DNA of 64,000 nt from Fimenecus sp051881355. Lineage in GTDB: Bacteria > Bacillota > Clostridia > Oscillospirales > Acutalibacteraceae. The translations under genes were made by a program, and so were the position numbers. Positions 33,414 through 41,685 of the stretch are shown piece after piece. The stretch is taken from positions 12,670 through 76,669 of the forward strand of contig JBJEPS010000026.1 in the NCBI GenBank assembly GCA_051881355.1. The letters run 5' to 3'. The stretch's first letter is position 1. Each line of letters begins with the position of its first letter. The notes beneath the pieces were generated by a model, which saw only the letters and a list, made by a program, of their open reading frames with translations, did not search any database and was not told where the DNA came from.

Positions 33414-34043
33414 ATGAAAATCGGTTTGTTCGGCGGGACCTTTAACCCGCCGCACAAGGGGCACGAACGATTGCTTGCGCATTTTTGCGAGCAACTGCAA
33501 TTTGATAAGGTTTTTGTCGTGCCCGATAAACGCCCCGTGCACAAAATCTGTGATGATTTGGCGCTTGACAGTGAACGGCTCGAAATGTGCCGCTTGGCGT
33601 TCCAAAATCCGAAATACGAAGTCAGTTCTATGGAAATTGACCGCGAAACAGATAGCTACACCGTGTATACGGTTCGGGAGATTTTGGCGCAGTACCCGAA
33701 TGCCGAATTGTATTTGATTATCGGCTCGGATATGTTCCTTTCGTTTCATAAGTGGTACAAATACCGTGAAATTTTAGAAAAATGTACCCTGTGTGTTGCC
33801 TCACGCGAATCACAAGTGGATATGCATGCACTTCGCAGTTACGCATTTTCGCAATTTCGTATTTATATCAAAGAAAACGAGGGAAACCACATTCTGTTGT
33901 CGCCCGTCGAGCCGTTTGAAATCAGCTCGTCGGAATTGAGAACACGCATAGCGAACGGCGAAGATGTGCGCGCATATCTTTCGCCGCAGGTCGAAAACTA
34001 TATCAAGGAAAAGAAGCTGTATGGATACCGAACGCAACGCTGA
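33414..34043 (+). CDS. nadD: nicotinate-nucleotide adenylyltransferase
   Basis: This 209-residue enzyme makes deamido-NAD from NaMN and ATP. The nucleotidyltransferase signature GTFNPPHKGH (8-17) and the C-terminal motif EISSSELRTRI are present. It overlaps yqeK by 23 bp. Confidence 0.94.
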   Translation: MKIGLFGGTFNPPHKGHERLLAHFCEQLQFDKVFVVPDKRPVHKICDDLALDSERLEMCRLAFQNPKYEVSSMEIDRETDSYTVYTVREILAQYPNAELYLIIGSDMFLSFHKWYKYREILEKCTLCVASRESQVDMHALRSYAFSQFRIYIKENEGNHILLSPVEPFEISSSELRTRIANGEDVRAYLSPQVENYIKEKKLYGYRTQR

Positions 34044-34608
34044 ATTTTTGGAAGAAATCAAAAAGCACTTAAATCCCGACCGCCTGTACCATTCACTGAA
34101 TGTCGCAGACGAGGCAAAAAAACTCGCTTTGCACTACGGTGCGGACGTAGAAAAGGCGTTCACCGCGGGACTTTTGCACGATATTATGAAAAACACGCCC
34201 CAAGTGGATTTGTTGAAATTTTTCGCGGACAATGGTATAATGCTCACAAAAACCGAGCAAATCAGCCCCAAAACCTGGCACGCGATAGCAGGCACCGCTT
34301 ACTGTGAATGCGTTTTGGGCGTGACGGATAAAGATATACTTTCCGCTATACGTTACCACACCACGGGGCGCGCGGGGATGACGCTTTTGGAAAAGGTGCT
34401 TTTCATTGCGGACTTTATTTCTGCCGACCGCGATTATGACGGCGTGGAGCGCATGCGTGAAAAAGCGTATATTTCGCTTGAAAGCGCCATGGAAGAGGGC
34501 TTGCAGTTCACCTTGGAGGAACTTGCGCACAACGGGTGGGCAATCCACGAGGACAGCGTGGATGCCTACAACGAAATTTTATATCAAAGAAAGGACAAAA
34601 TCGAATGA
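34021..34608 (+). CDS. yqeK: YqeK-family HD-domain Ap4A hydrolase
   Basis: This 195-residue HD protein has metal ligands H24 (RLYHSLNVAD), H53-D54 (LLHDIMKN) and a later HTTGRAGMTLLEKVLFIAD. YqeK members hydrolyse diadenosine tetraphosphate symmetrically. ATG 34021 lies in the nadD 3' end behind AAGGAAAAG. The TGA overlaps the rsfS ATG. Confidence 0.9.
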   Translation: MDTERNAEFLEEIKKHLNPDRLYHSLNVADEAKKLALHYGADVEKAFTAGLLHDIMKNTPQVDLLKFFADNGIMLTKTEQISPKTWHAIAGTAYCECVLGVTDKDILSAIRYHTTGRAGMTLLEKVLFIADFISADRDYDGVERMREKAYISLESAMEEGLQFTLEELAHNGWAIHEDSVDAYNEILYQRKDKIE

Positions 34609-34958
34609 CACCGAAAGAATTGCTTTTTTCTGCCGTAAAAATTTTGGATAAGAAAAAAGGTATGGATATAAAAGCCTTGGAAATTACGGAGATTTCCTCC
34701 GTGGCGGATTATTTCCTGCTGGTTACGGGTACTTCCTCCACACATATCCGCGCGTTGGCGGACGAAGTGGACGAGGAACTCTCGAAATTGGACGTACAGC
34801 CCGACCATATTGAGGGAAAAACTACGGGTTGGATACTGCTTGACTACAAAAGTGTGGTTGTGCACATTTTCACACAAAGCGAGCGCGAATTGTTTAACTT
34901 GGAAAAACTCTGGGGCGATGCGAAAGAGGTCGATTTAAGCGAGCTTTTGACGGACTGA
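34605..34958 (+). CDS. rsfS: ribosome silencing factor RsfS
   Basis: This 117-residue protein binds L14 and blocks subunit joining under nutrient limitation. Typical text includes DIKALEITEISSVADYFLL and GWILLDYKSVVVHIFTQSER. The ATG overlaps the yqeK stop (ATGA). Confidence 0.94.
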   Translation: MTPKELLFSAVKILDKKKGMDIKALEITEISSVADYFLLVTGTSSTHIRALADEVDEELSKLDVQPDHIEGKTTGWILLDYKSVVVHIFTQSERELFNLEKLWGDAKEVDLSELLTD

Positions 34959-35005
34959 ACCCTTGATAGATAAATTTTGACTACACAGGCAAAGGATGCG
35001 TTTTT

Positions 35006-37414
35006 ATGGAATACAATTTCAAAGAAGCAGAGCCGAAATGGCAGCAAAAATGGGAGGAAGAAGGCGTTTTCCACGCGGTGGATAACGACGACCGCCCGAA
35101 ATTTTACGGACTGGTAGAATTCCCGTATCCGTCGGGCGCGGGAATGCACGTCGGGCATATCAAAGCGTACAGCGGCTTGGAGGTCGTTTCGCGCAAACGC
35201 CGCTTGGAGGGGTACAATGTCCTGTTCCCGATAGGCTTCGACGCCTATGGGCTTCCGACTGAAAACTACGCGATTAAAACCGGTATTCATCCGCGCAAGG
35301 TCACGGATATGAATATCGAAAAATTTACAAGTCAATTAAAAAAAGTCGGCTTTTCGTTCGACTGGACGCGTGTGATCGACACCACCGAAGAGGGGTATTA
35401 CAAGTGGACGCAGTGGATTTTCCTGAAAATGTTTGAAAACGGACTTGCGTTCCGTGACAAAACCCTCGTCAACTACTGCCCGTCCTGTAAGGTCGTGTTG
35501 TCCAATGAGGACTCCCAGGGCGGCAAATGTGATATTTGCCACAGCGATGTCGTGCAGAAATCCAAGGACGTTTGGTATTTGCGTATCACCGAATACGCCG
35601 ATAAGCTTTTAGAGGGACTTGAAAAGGTGGATTACTTGCCGAATGTGAAGCAACAGCAGGTCAACTGGATTGGCAAATCTCGCGGTGCGTTCGTGAATTT
35701 TACCTTAAAAGATATTCCCGAAACCCTGCGCATTTACACCACCCGCCCCGACACGCTGTTCGGCGTGACCTTTATGGTTATGGCACCTGAGCACCCGTTG
35801 ATTGACAAATACCAAGAGCGCATTGCCAATATGGACGCGGTGCAGGATTACCGCGCCGAATGCGCGAAAAAGACCGAATTTGAGCGCACACAGCTCGTTA
35901 AAGACAAAACCGGCGTGAAACTCGAAGGACTGACGGCGGTGAACCCCGTTAACGGCAAGGAAATCCCGATTTATATTTCCGACTATGTTATGATGGGCTA
36001 CGGCACGGGCGCGATTATGGCTGTACCCGCGCACGACGGGCGCGACTATGAATTCGCCAAGAAATTCGATATCGATATTATCGAAGTCATCAAGGGCGGT
36101 GATATCTCGAAAGAAGCTTACACCGGCGACGGCGAAATGGTCAATTCCGGCTTCTTAAACGGCATGGACAACAAAAAAGATTCCATTGCAAAAATGATTA
36201 CATATTTGCAGGAAAAAGGTATCGGTGAGGGCGGCGTACAGTACAAAATGAAAGACTGGGCGTTCAATCGTCAGCGGTACTGGGGAGAGCCGATTCCGAT
36301 TGTGCATTGTCCGAAATGCGGTATGGTTGCCGTGCCGTATGACGAACTGCCGCTGAAACTCCCCGAGGTTGAGAACTTCGAGCCCGGCTCGGATGGCGAA
36401 AGTCCGCTTGCGAAAATTGAAAGTTATGTTCACTGCAAATGCCCGAAATGCGGCGGCGACGCCAAGCGCGAGACCGACACCATGCCCCAGTGGGCAGGCT
36501 CGTCGTGGTATTTCCTGCGCTATGTGGATCCGCACAACGACAAGGAATTTGCCGATTATGACAAATTGAAATACTGGATGCCTGTTGATTGGTACAACGG
36601 CGGTATGGAACATGTTACACGCCACTTAATCTATTCCCGTTTTTGGTATAAATTCCTGTATGACCTCGGCGTCGTGCCGTATGAGGAGCCGTACCAGAAG
36701 CGCACCGCACAGGGCTTGATTTTAGGTCCCGACGGCGTGAAAATGTCCAAATCCCGCGGCAATGTCATTGACCCGAACGAGGTGGTTGAAGCCTACGGCG
36801 CCGATGTTTTGCGCACCTATGTGCTGTTTATGGGTGATTATGAAAAAGCCGCGCCGTGGTCGGAAAGCTCTGTAAAAGGTTGCAAACGTTTTATTGACCG
36901 TATTTGGAACTTGCAGGAAATCTTAAAAGACGGCGACGCATATTCCGAAAAGCTGGAGTCCGCCTTCCACAAAACCGTGAAAAAGGTGACGGAAGATATT
37001 GAAGCGATGAAATACAACACGGCGATTGCCGCGCTGATGACATTGCTCAACAATATTTATGACGCGGGCGCAATCAACCGTGCGGAATTACGCACGCTGC
37101 TCATTTTGGTCAATCCCTTTGCCCCGCATGTGACCGAGGAAATGTGGTCGACCTTAGGCTTTGGCGAAATGCTGGCAAAAGACGCAAAATGGCCGACCTT
37201 TGACGCGGCAAAATGCGTGGATACGACGGTGGAAATCGTAGTGCAAATCTGCGGCAAAATCCGCGCAAAGCTCAATGTGCCCGCCGACATTTCCGCTGAG
37301 GACGCCATTGCCCTTGCAAAGGCAGAGCCGCGCGTGGCAGATGCGCTTTCAGGCAAAACGATTGTCAAAGAGCTGTATGTCAAAGGCAAGCTTGTTAACA
37401 TTGTGGCAAAATAA
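35006..37414 (+). CDS. leuS: leucyl-tRNA synthetase
   Basis: This 802-residue class I synthetase has HVGH (48-51) as its HIGH signature, a zinc-type CPSCKVVLSNEDSQGGKCDIC insert, an editing domain (TTRPDTLFGVTFMVMAPEHP), a second Cys pair set (CPKCG, CKCPKCG) and KMSKSRGN near 580. ATG 35006 follows AAAGGATG. No T-box leader lies upstream (only 47 bp after rsfS). Confidence 0.96.
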   Translation: MEYNFKEAEPKWQQKWEEEGVFHAVDNDDRPKFYGLVEFPYPSGAGMHVGHIKAYSGLEVVSRKRRLEGYNVLFPIGFDAYGLPTENYAIKTGIHPRKVTDMNIEKFTSQLKKVGFSFDWTRVIDTTEEGYYKWTQWIFLKMFENGLAFRDKTLVNYCPSCKVVLSNEDSQGGKCDICHSDVVQKSKDVWYLRITEYADKLLEGLEKVDYLPNVKQQQVNWIGKSRGAFVNFTLKDIPETLRIYTTRPDTLFGVTFMVMAPEHPLIDKYQERIANMDAVQDYRAECAKKTEFERTQLVKDKTGVKLEGLTAVNPVNGKEIPIYISDYVMMGYGTGAIMAVPAHDGRDYEFAKKFDIDIIEVIKGGDISKEAYTGDGEMVNSGFLNGMDNKKDSIAKMITYLQEKGIGEGGVQYKMKDWAFNRQRYWGEPIPIVHCPKCGMVAVPYDELPLKLPEVENFEPGSDGESPLAKIESYVHCKCPKCGGDAKRETDTMPQWAGSSWYFLRYVDPHNDKEFADYDKLKYWMPVDWYNGGMEHVTRHLIYSRFWYKFLYDLGVVPYEEPYQKRTAQGLILGPDGVKMSKSRGNVIDPNEVVEAYGADVLRTYVLFMGDYEKAAPWSESSVKGCKRFIDRIWNLQEILKDGDAYSEKLESAFHKTVKKVTEDIEAMKYNTAIAALMTLLNNIYDAGAINRAELRTLLILVNPFAPHVTEEMWSTLGFGEMLAKDAKWPTFDAAKCVDTTVEIVVQICGKIRAKLNVPADISAEDAIALAKAEPRVADALSGKTIVKELYVKGKLVNIVAK

Positions 37415-37485
37415 TTTTACAAAACGAAACACAGCAGACAGAGTGTTTTTATGATGCTCTGTCTGCGGATTTTTCGGTGAGTATT

Positions 37486-38781
37486 ATGAAACCTATTGTC
37501 AAACGAATTCTGGCTATGCTGCTTATTTTTGCCCTAACCGTGCCGATTTGCACAGAGGTGGTCGATATCTGTGACCGACAGGCGGCGCTGACGGCAATCA
37601 CACAGCAAACAGTGTATCCCGACGGCTTTGTGGAATCGGAATTTGCCGGTCGCACGGACGCGTTAAAAATGCTGGTGGAAAAGTCGGGGCTGTCTTCTGA
37701 TGCAGACTTTGCCGACAAGGTGAAATCCGCGTTTACGGAGTTGTATCAACTCGCTTCCGATGTCCTAAGCGGGCGCGTTAGCTGGTCGGATGCATCGTGT
37801 GCTACGCGTGTGCAGGCGGTATTCGACCTTTTGCTTGAGTTGGACAACCAAGTTCAGGCACAAAAGGAAGTGCCCGATTTGACGGCGGAGGACGGCTTTG
37901 TGGCGTTCGGCGCGTCCATTCTATGGGATTTTATGGATTTTTACGATACGAAACGCTTAAGTACGCAGGAAATGTGCGAGGGCGTCAGCGTCATCAAAGA
38001 TATTCCCTATACCGAGAATGCAGACGAATATCAGTTGTTAGATATTTACTATCCCGCAGGTGAAATCGAAAAATGTCCGGTGATTATCGACATTCACGGC
38101 GGCGGGCTGATGTACGGCGATAAGGATATGAACCGCATTTACGCGTCGCGCCTTGCCGAAAAAGGGTATATTGTGATTGTTGTCGATTATCATCTGTGTC
38201 CCGAGGTGCTGTATGATACACAGGTGCGCGACCTAATGACTGCCTACAAATGGGTGGCAGAGCACGGTGAAGCGTACAACTGCGACCTCCAAAATGTGTA
38301 TTTGGTCGGCGATTCCGCGGGCGGGCAGTTGGCGTTTTACACGAGTATTGTCAATACAAGCGAGGAGCTGCGCGCGCTGTACCGTGCCCCCCAAACGGGG
38401 CTGACCTTTAATGCCACAGGCTTAATTTCGGGTATGTACGATATGAAAAGCGGTATTAACAGCATTCTCATTTCCTGTATGCTCGGCTATGCCTATACCG
38501 AGTCGCCGTATTACGATGTGTTACAGCCTGAGGAGGTCATCGACAAAGGGACCTTACCGCCGTCGTATATCGTCACAAGCGCAAAAGACTTTTTGCGTCC
38601 CGCCTCGGTACAGCTTGACGAACTGCTGACCGAAAAGGGGATAGAGCACCAATTCCACGATTGGGAGCTGACCCTCAACCGTTCGTCGGGGCACATTACA
38701 AGCGTGGCATACCCCGATTTAGAGGAAAGTCAGATTACGATAGAGGAAATGCTTGCCTTTTTTGAAGCCCACAGAAGATAA
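37486..38781 (+). CDS. exported alpha/beta-hydrolase esterase
   Basis: This 431-residue protein has an N-terminal hydrophobic signal/anchor (about 5-27), a helical region of about 150 residues without recognisable motifs, then a hormone-sensitive-lipase-type catalytic domain. The oxyanion motif is HGGG (204-207), the nucleophile S277 lies in GDSAGG, and the likely acid and histidine lie in SAKDFLRPA and SSGHIT. It probably hydrolyses small esters or deacetylates polysaccharide outside the cell. ATG 37486 follows GGTGAG. The long helical N-terminal part is unusual for this family. Confidence 0.85.
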   Translation: MKPIVKRILAMLLIFALTVPICTEVVDICDRQAALTAITQQTVYPDGFVESEFAGRTDALKMLVEKSGLSSDADFADKVKSAFTELYQLASDVLSGRVSWSDASCATRVQAVFDLLLELDNQVQAQKEVPDLTAEDGFVAFGASILWDFMDFYDTKRLSTQEMCEGVSVIKDIPYTENADEYQLLDIYYPAGEIEKCPVIIDIHGGGLMYGDKDMNRIYASRLAEKGYIVIVVDYHLCPEVLYDTQVRDLMTAYKWVAEHGEAYNCDLQNVYLVGDSAGGQLAFYTSIVNTSEELRALYRAPQTGLTFNATGLISGMYDMKSGINSILISCMLGYAYTESPYYDVLQPEEVIDKGTLPPSYIVTSAKDFLRPASVQLDELLTEKGIEHQFHDWELTLNRSSGHITSVAYPDLEESQITIEEMLAFFEAHRR

Positions 38782-38789
38782 AGCAAACA

Positions 38790-38820
38790 AAAAGCCTTTC
38801 GGTGTTCCCGAAAGGCTTTT
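38790..38820. terminator. bidirectional terminator
   Basis: AAAAGCCTTTCGG/CCGAAAGGCTTTT around TGTTC lies between convergent genes, with T-runs on both strands. Confidence 0.85.
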
Positions 38821-38829
38821 TTGATACCG

Positions 38830-39393
38830 TTATTTTACAAAATTAAATATTTCAACAATACTTTCGACTTCCTCGCAAACAAGATTAAACATCTGCTTGC
38901 CGAGGGAGATGAAGGCGTCGTCCTTTTCTTTGCCGCAAAGCATTGCGAACGCCTTGCCGATTTCGGCAATCACGCTGTCGCTTTCCTTGCGCATGGCAAG
39001 ATAATAAAAGCTGTATTCCGCCCCGTCGGAGAACTCCTCATAAAACGCAGGATTTCCGCTTTTAATGTTGCTGTACAGTGCGTTGATGGCGGTGCTCTTG
39101 AGCACCGTGTTGGGCAAAATACGGTTGATGGTATATTCCGCTGCAAAGAACATCAAAATTTTGATTTGAAAGACAATGTTTTGCGGATAATCGAGCTTGC
39201 CGACCACCGGCTCTAACCGTGCGAGCAACTCTTTTTCATTTAAGAATATATCCGAAAGATAGTCGCCGAGGCGCGCCGCCTTTTCGGTATTGCCGTTGGC
39301 GCGCTGTTCCTCCATCAACGCAATCAGCCGTAATTCATCGTCACAGCTTTGCGCTTGCTTTTGCCCGAAAATTTTAATATCGCTGTCTTCCAT
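38830..39393 (-). CDS. hypothetical helical protein (187 aa)
   Basis: I do not recognise this protein. It is acidic, mostly helical and cytoplasmic, with a conserved-looking middle (YPQNIVFQIKILMFFAAEYTI) and two cysteines late in the chain. ATG 39393 follows AGGAGG. It lies 19 bp after the PHP-domain gene and is probably co-transcribed with it. Confidence 0.8.
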   Translation of the reverse strand: MEDSDIKIFGQKQAQSCDDELRLIALMEEQRANGNTEKAARLGDYLSDIFLNEKELLARLEPVVGKLDYPQNIVFQIKILMFFAAEYTINRILPNTVLKSTAINALYSNIKSGNPAFYEEFSDGAEYSFYYLAMRKESDSVIAEIGKAFAMLCGKEKDDAFISLGKQMFNLVCEEVESIVEIFNFVK

Positions 39394-39412
39394 AGTGTCC
39401 TCCTGCAGGCGC

Positions 39413-40306
39413 TTACCCTATCGCCCCGCTTGCGGCGACCTCTGCTGCTTTTTGTGCTTTCTTTGCCAGCCGCTTTTGTTTTGCTTTGTAGCCGAGTAGT
39501 TTTGCCACGGCGTCATCGGGCGCAGTCACATCACCCAAGGAAACCTTGTTGAAATTATAAAGTCCGTGAAAATCTGTGCCGCCGGTCATTAACAATTTGT
39601 TTTTGGTTGCAAGCTTTTTCAGTTCTGCCTGCTGTTCTTCCGTTGCCGACGGGTGCCAAACCTCTATGCCGTCAAGACCGTTTTCGAGTAAGCGAGGCAG
39701 AGAATCCAAATTGTCAAGCAAATACGGGTGCGCCAAAACGGCAATCCCACCCGCATCATGAATGGCAGTCAGCACTTCGGGGATATCCGCGTACTTCGGT
39801 GTTACGGCAATATTGCCCGGAACGGATTTGTCAAATAATTTGTGGTACAGTTCCCCGTAAATTTCCGTGGTAAAGCCACATTCCATCAGTGCCTGCATCA
39901 TATGCTGTTTATAAATATTGGTCGAGCCGGTTGCGCATTTGACAATGAACTCGGCAGTTACCGGATAGCGCTTGGCGATTTGCAGCATCATATAGTGCGC
40001 CGCTTTTTTGCGTACCAATGAATTGCGATGGCAAAGCCCCTCCAAGCGGTCGGGAAATTCCGGAAGATAGCAAAGCAAATGCACGGTTTTGCCGGTTTCG
40101 GTATCGGTTGCAGACAATTCTACCCCCGGAATCACCTGCACGCCGAAGCGGTCCCCGATAATTTTGCCGCGTACCGTACCTGCCAAGCAATCGTGGTCGG
40201 TAATCGCGATCGTGCCGACGCCCCGCTTTTTGGCAAGCGTAATTAAATCCTCAATCCCCAATGAGCCATCCGACAACTTGGTATGGCAATGTAAATCTCC
40301 GCCCAT
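39413..40306 (-). CDS. PHP-domain phosphoesterase
   Basis: This 297-residue protein has the four PHP metal motifs: DLHCHTKLSDGS (H6, H8), ITDHDCLAG, VIPGVELSA and later AHPYLL with GGTDFHG. Related stand-alone PHP proteins hydrolyse small phosphoesters such as 3',5'-bisphosphates (RNase AM/YciV type). ATG 40306 follows GGAGGAC. Its product and the 187-aa neighbour form a two-gene operon. Confidence 0.88.
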   Translation of the reverse strand: MGGDLHCHTKLSDGSLGIEDLITLAKKRGVGTIAITDHDCLAGTVRGKIIGDRFGVQVIPGVELSATDTETGKTVHLLCYLPEFPDRLEGLCHRNSLVRKKAAHYMMLQIAKRYPVTAEFIVKCATGSTNIYKQHMMQALMECGFTTEIYGELYHKLFDKSVPGNIAVTPKYADIPEVLTAIHDAGGIAVLAHPYLLDNLDSLPRLLENGLDGIEVWHPSATEEQQAELKKLATKNKLLMTGGTDFHGLYNFNKVSLGDVTAPDDAVAKLLGYKAKQKRLAKKAQKAAEVAASGAIG

Positions 40307-40414
40307 GTCTTAGTCCTCCACTTCCATCACAAAAGAAACTGCTGTTGTGTCCGTATGTATGCAAAAAATACGGAATGCGAACGCAAAATACCGCAATATA
40401 GCATTTATGGAATA

Positions 40415-40443
40415 ATTATACACTTTTTCAAAATGTGTTGCAA
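40415..40443 (-). promoter_or_regulatory. promoter of the PHP gene
   Basis: On the minus strand TTGCAA (40443-40438), 17 bp and TATAAT (40420-40415). The rest of 40307-40622 shows no gene; a CACGGCTTGCCGCAAGGCGG hairpin-like stretch lies near 40565. Confidence 0.7.
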
Positions 40444-40622
40444 GACCCGTTTCGCACAAACTTTGGATATACGGGTAGGTTTTTGCCCGTGAAATTCGCA
40501 CAAAAATAGGATTTACAAATTTTTCCCATTTATCCTGCGCAGCGGAAATATATACTCGCGGACGTGCACGGCTTGCCGCAAGGCGGCGAACGCGAAAAAA
40601 TCAAGAAACCGTAAAAAAAGGA

Positions 40623-40651
40623 TTGACAAAAGCAGACTTTATTTGTATAAT
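40623..40651 (+). promoter_or_regulatory. consensus promoter of tRNA-Thr
   Basis: TTGACA (40623-40628), 17 bp and TATAAT (40646-40651), a perfect sigma-A promoter 25 bp before the tRNA. Confidence 0.9.
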
Positions 40652-40676
40652 AATTTCTGCCGCTGAAAAGCGCCAT

Positions 40677-40752
40677 GCTGCTATGGCTCAGGTGGTAGAG
40701 CACGTCCTTGGTAAGGACGAGGTCACCAGTTCGAATCTGGTTAGCAGCTCCA
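40677..40752 (+). tRNA. tRNA-Thr (anticodon GGT)
   Basis: The cloverleaf is complete: acceptor GCTGCTA/TAGCAGC, D arm GCTC...GAGC, anticodon stem CGTCC/GGACG with loop TTGGTAA, T arm ACCAG-TTCGAAT-CTGGT, discriminator T and encoded CCA. The 76-nt gene stands alone with its own promoter and terminator. Confidence 0.97.
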
Positions 40753-40759
40753 CGAAAAC

Positions 40760-40801
40760 ACCGCTGAACCCCTTGATTTTACAGGCTTCAGCGGTGCTTT
40801 T
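40760..40801 (+). terminator. terminator after tRNA-Thr
   Basis: ACCGCTGAA/TTCAGCGGT (40760-40768 with 40787-40795) is followed by a run of T. Confidence 0.8.
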
Positions 40802-40816
40802 TACAATTTTTGCAGG

Positions 40817-41005
40817 TTAAAGGTTGCTTTGGCTATCTGCCAAGCTATTGACAAGCGCGTGCATTTCCTGCTTAGACTGCACAGCGTGTGTTTTTTGCAG
40901 GATGGTTTGCTTATCTGCGTCTGAAAGTGCTTCAAACGCCGCCATCGCGCGTTCATTTTGCGCCAGCGCCATACCGAAGCCCAGCGGCAATTCCTTTTCC
41001 GCCAT
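40817..41005 (-). CDS. small conserved cytoplasmic protein (62 aa)
   Basis: This 62-residue protein starts MAEKELPLGFGMALAQNER and has the helical end SKQEMHALVNSLADSQ. I recall similar short proteins in Clostridia, without a known function. ATG 41005 follows GAGGTGATT at good distance; a longer frame exists upstream but lacks an SD. Confidence 0.75.
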   Translation of the reverse strand: MAEKELPLGFGMALAQNERAMAAFEALSDADKQTILQKTHAVQSKQEMHALVNSLADSQSNL

Positions 41006-41197
41006 TGTAATCACCTCATTACAGTTTTTGCGAAAAAAGGATAGAAATACACAAAAGTGCTTTTTTCGGCAAGGCAAAAATCTTTGAGATTTCCTTGCAG
41101 AGCACAAAAATACAATACCCTACATTGTGACCGTGACAGAACGTCCTTTACACAGACGTCCGAAGCGGACGGAGCGACAGACGAGAACAGTGCATAT

Positions 41198-41431
41198 TTA
41201 CAATGATAAATCATAAAAAATATCGAGAAAATGGCACGGCTCTATCTGCGCCTCTGTGCAAAGTTTGCACAGGCGTTCAGTGAATGCCAAATCGACGGAC
41301 ACATCGTGAAACCGCGCAATCGGTACAGTGTATCGTTGCGAGCGGCGGACGCATTGCACGGCGTAAGTTGAAAATACCGTGCCGTCCGGGAGGGCATTTG
41401 TTTCGGGAAAACAGAAATACTCGAACCGCAT
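41198..41431 (-). CDS. DUF6514-like small protein (77 aa)
   Basis: The chain MRFEYFCFPETNALPDGTVF...TYAVQCVRR...ARFHDVSVDLAF...LCTEAQIEPCHFLDIFYD follows the DUF6514 pattern: a strand pair, an I/V-x-D-I/V-S motif and an ExxxxPxHxxDxxxD end. The function is unknown. ATG 41431 follows AGAGGAT. The intergenic DNA to the next minus-strand gene (41006-41197) holds a GTCCG-CTT-CGGAC hairpin and no gene. Confidence 0.7.
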   Translation of the reverse strand: MRFEYFCFPETNALPDGTVFSTYAVQCVRRSQRYTVPIARFHDVSVDLAFTERLCKLCTEAQIEPCHFLDIFYDLSL

Positions 41432-41620
41432 ACGGAATCCTCTCATTGTATCGTTCTGTGTTACGACAAACATGTATTTTGATTTGTCGTACCACAACTT
41501 TTTATTTTAGTACAATTAGAACTGCCTGCACACGAATTATAGTTCAACGTTGAAAGAATTGTGATAGAATCAAACGTGCCATAAACCCTGCGTAAGAAAA
41601 GCACGCTGTTCTGCAATACA

Positions 41621-41654
41621 AAAATTCGCCCCTGTACCGTAAGATACAGGGGCG
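41621..41654 (-). terminator. terminator of the dockerin hydrolase gene
   Basis: CGCCCCTGTA/TACAGGGGCG (41627-41636 with 41645-41654) is followed on the minus strand by AATTTTTG. Confidence 0.7.
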
Positions 41655-41685
41655 ATGCGCATATATACATTACATTTTTTCGCTT

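Noticed and set aside
34959..35005. Possible T-box before leuS
   Set aside because: The gap to rsfS is only 47 bp and has no T-box core or terminator.
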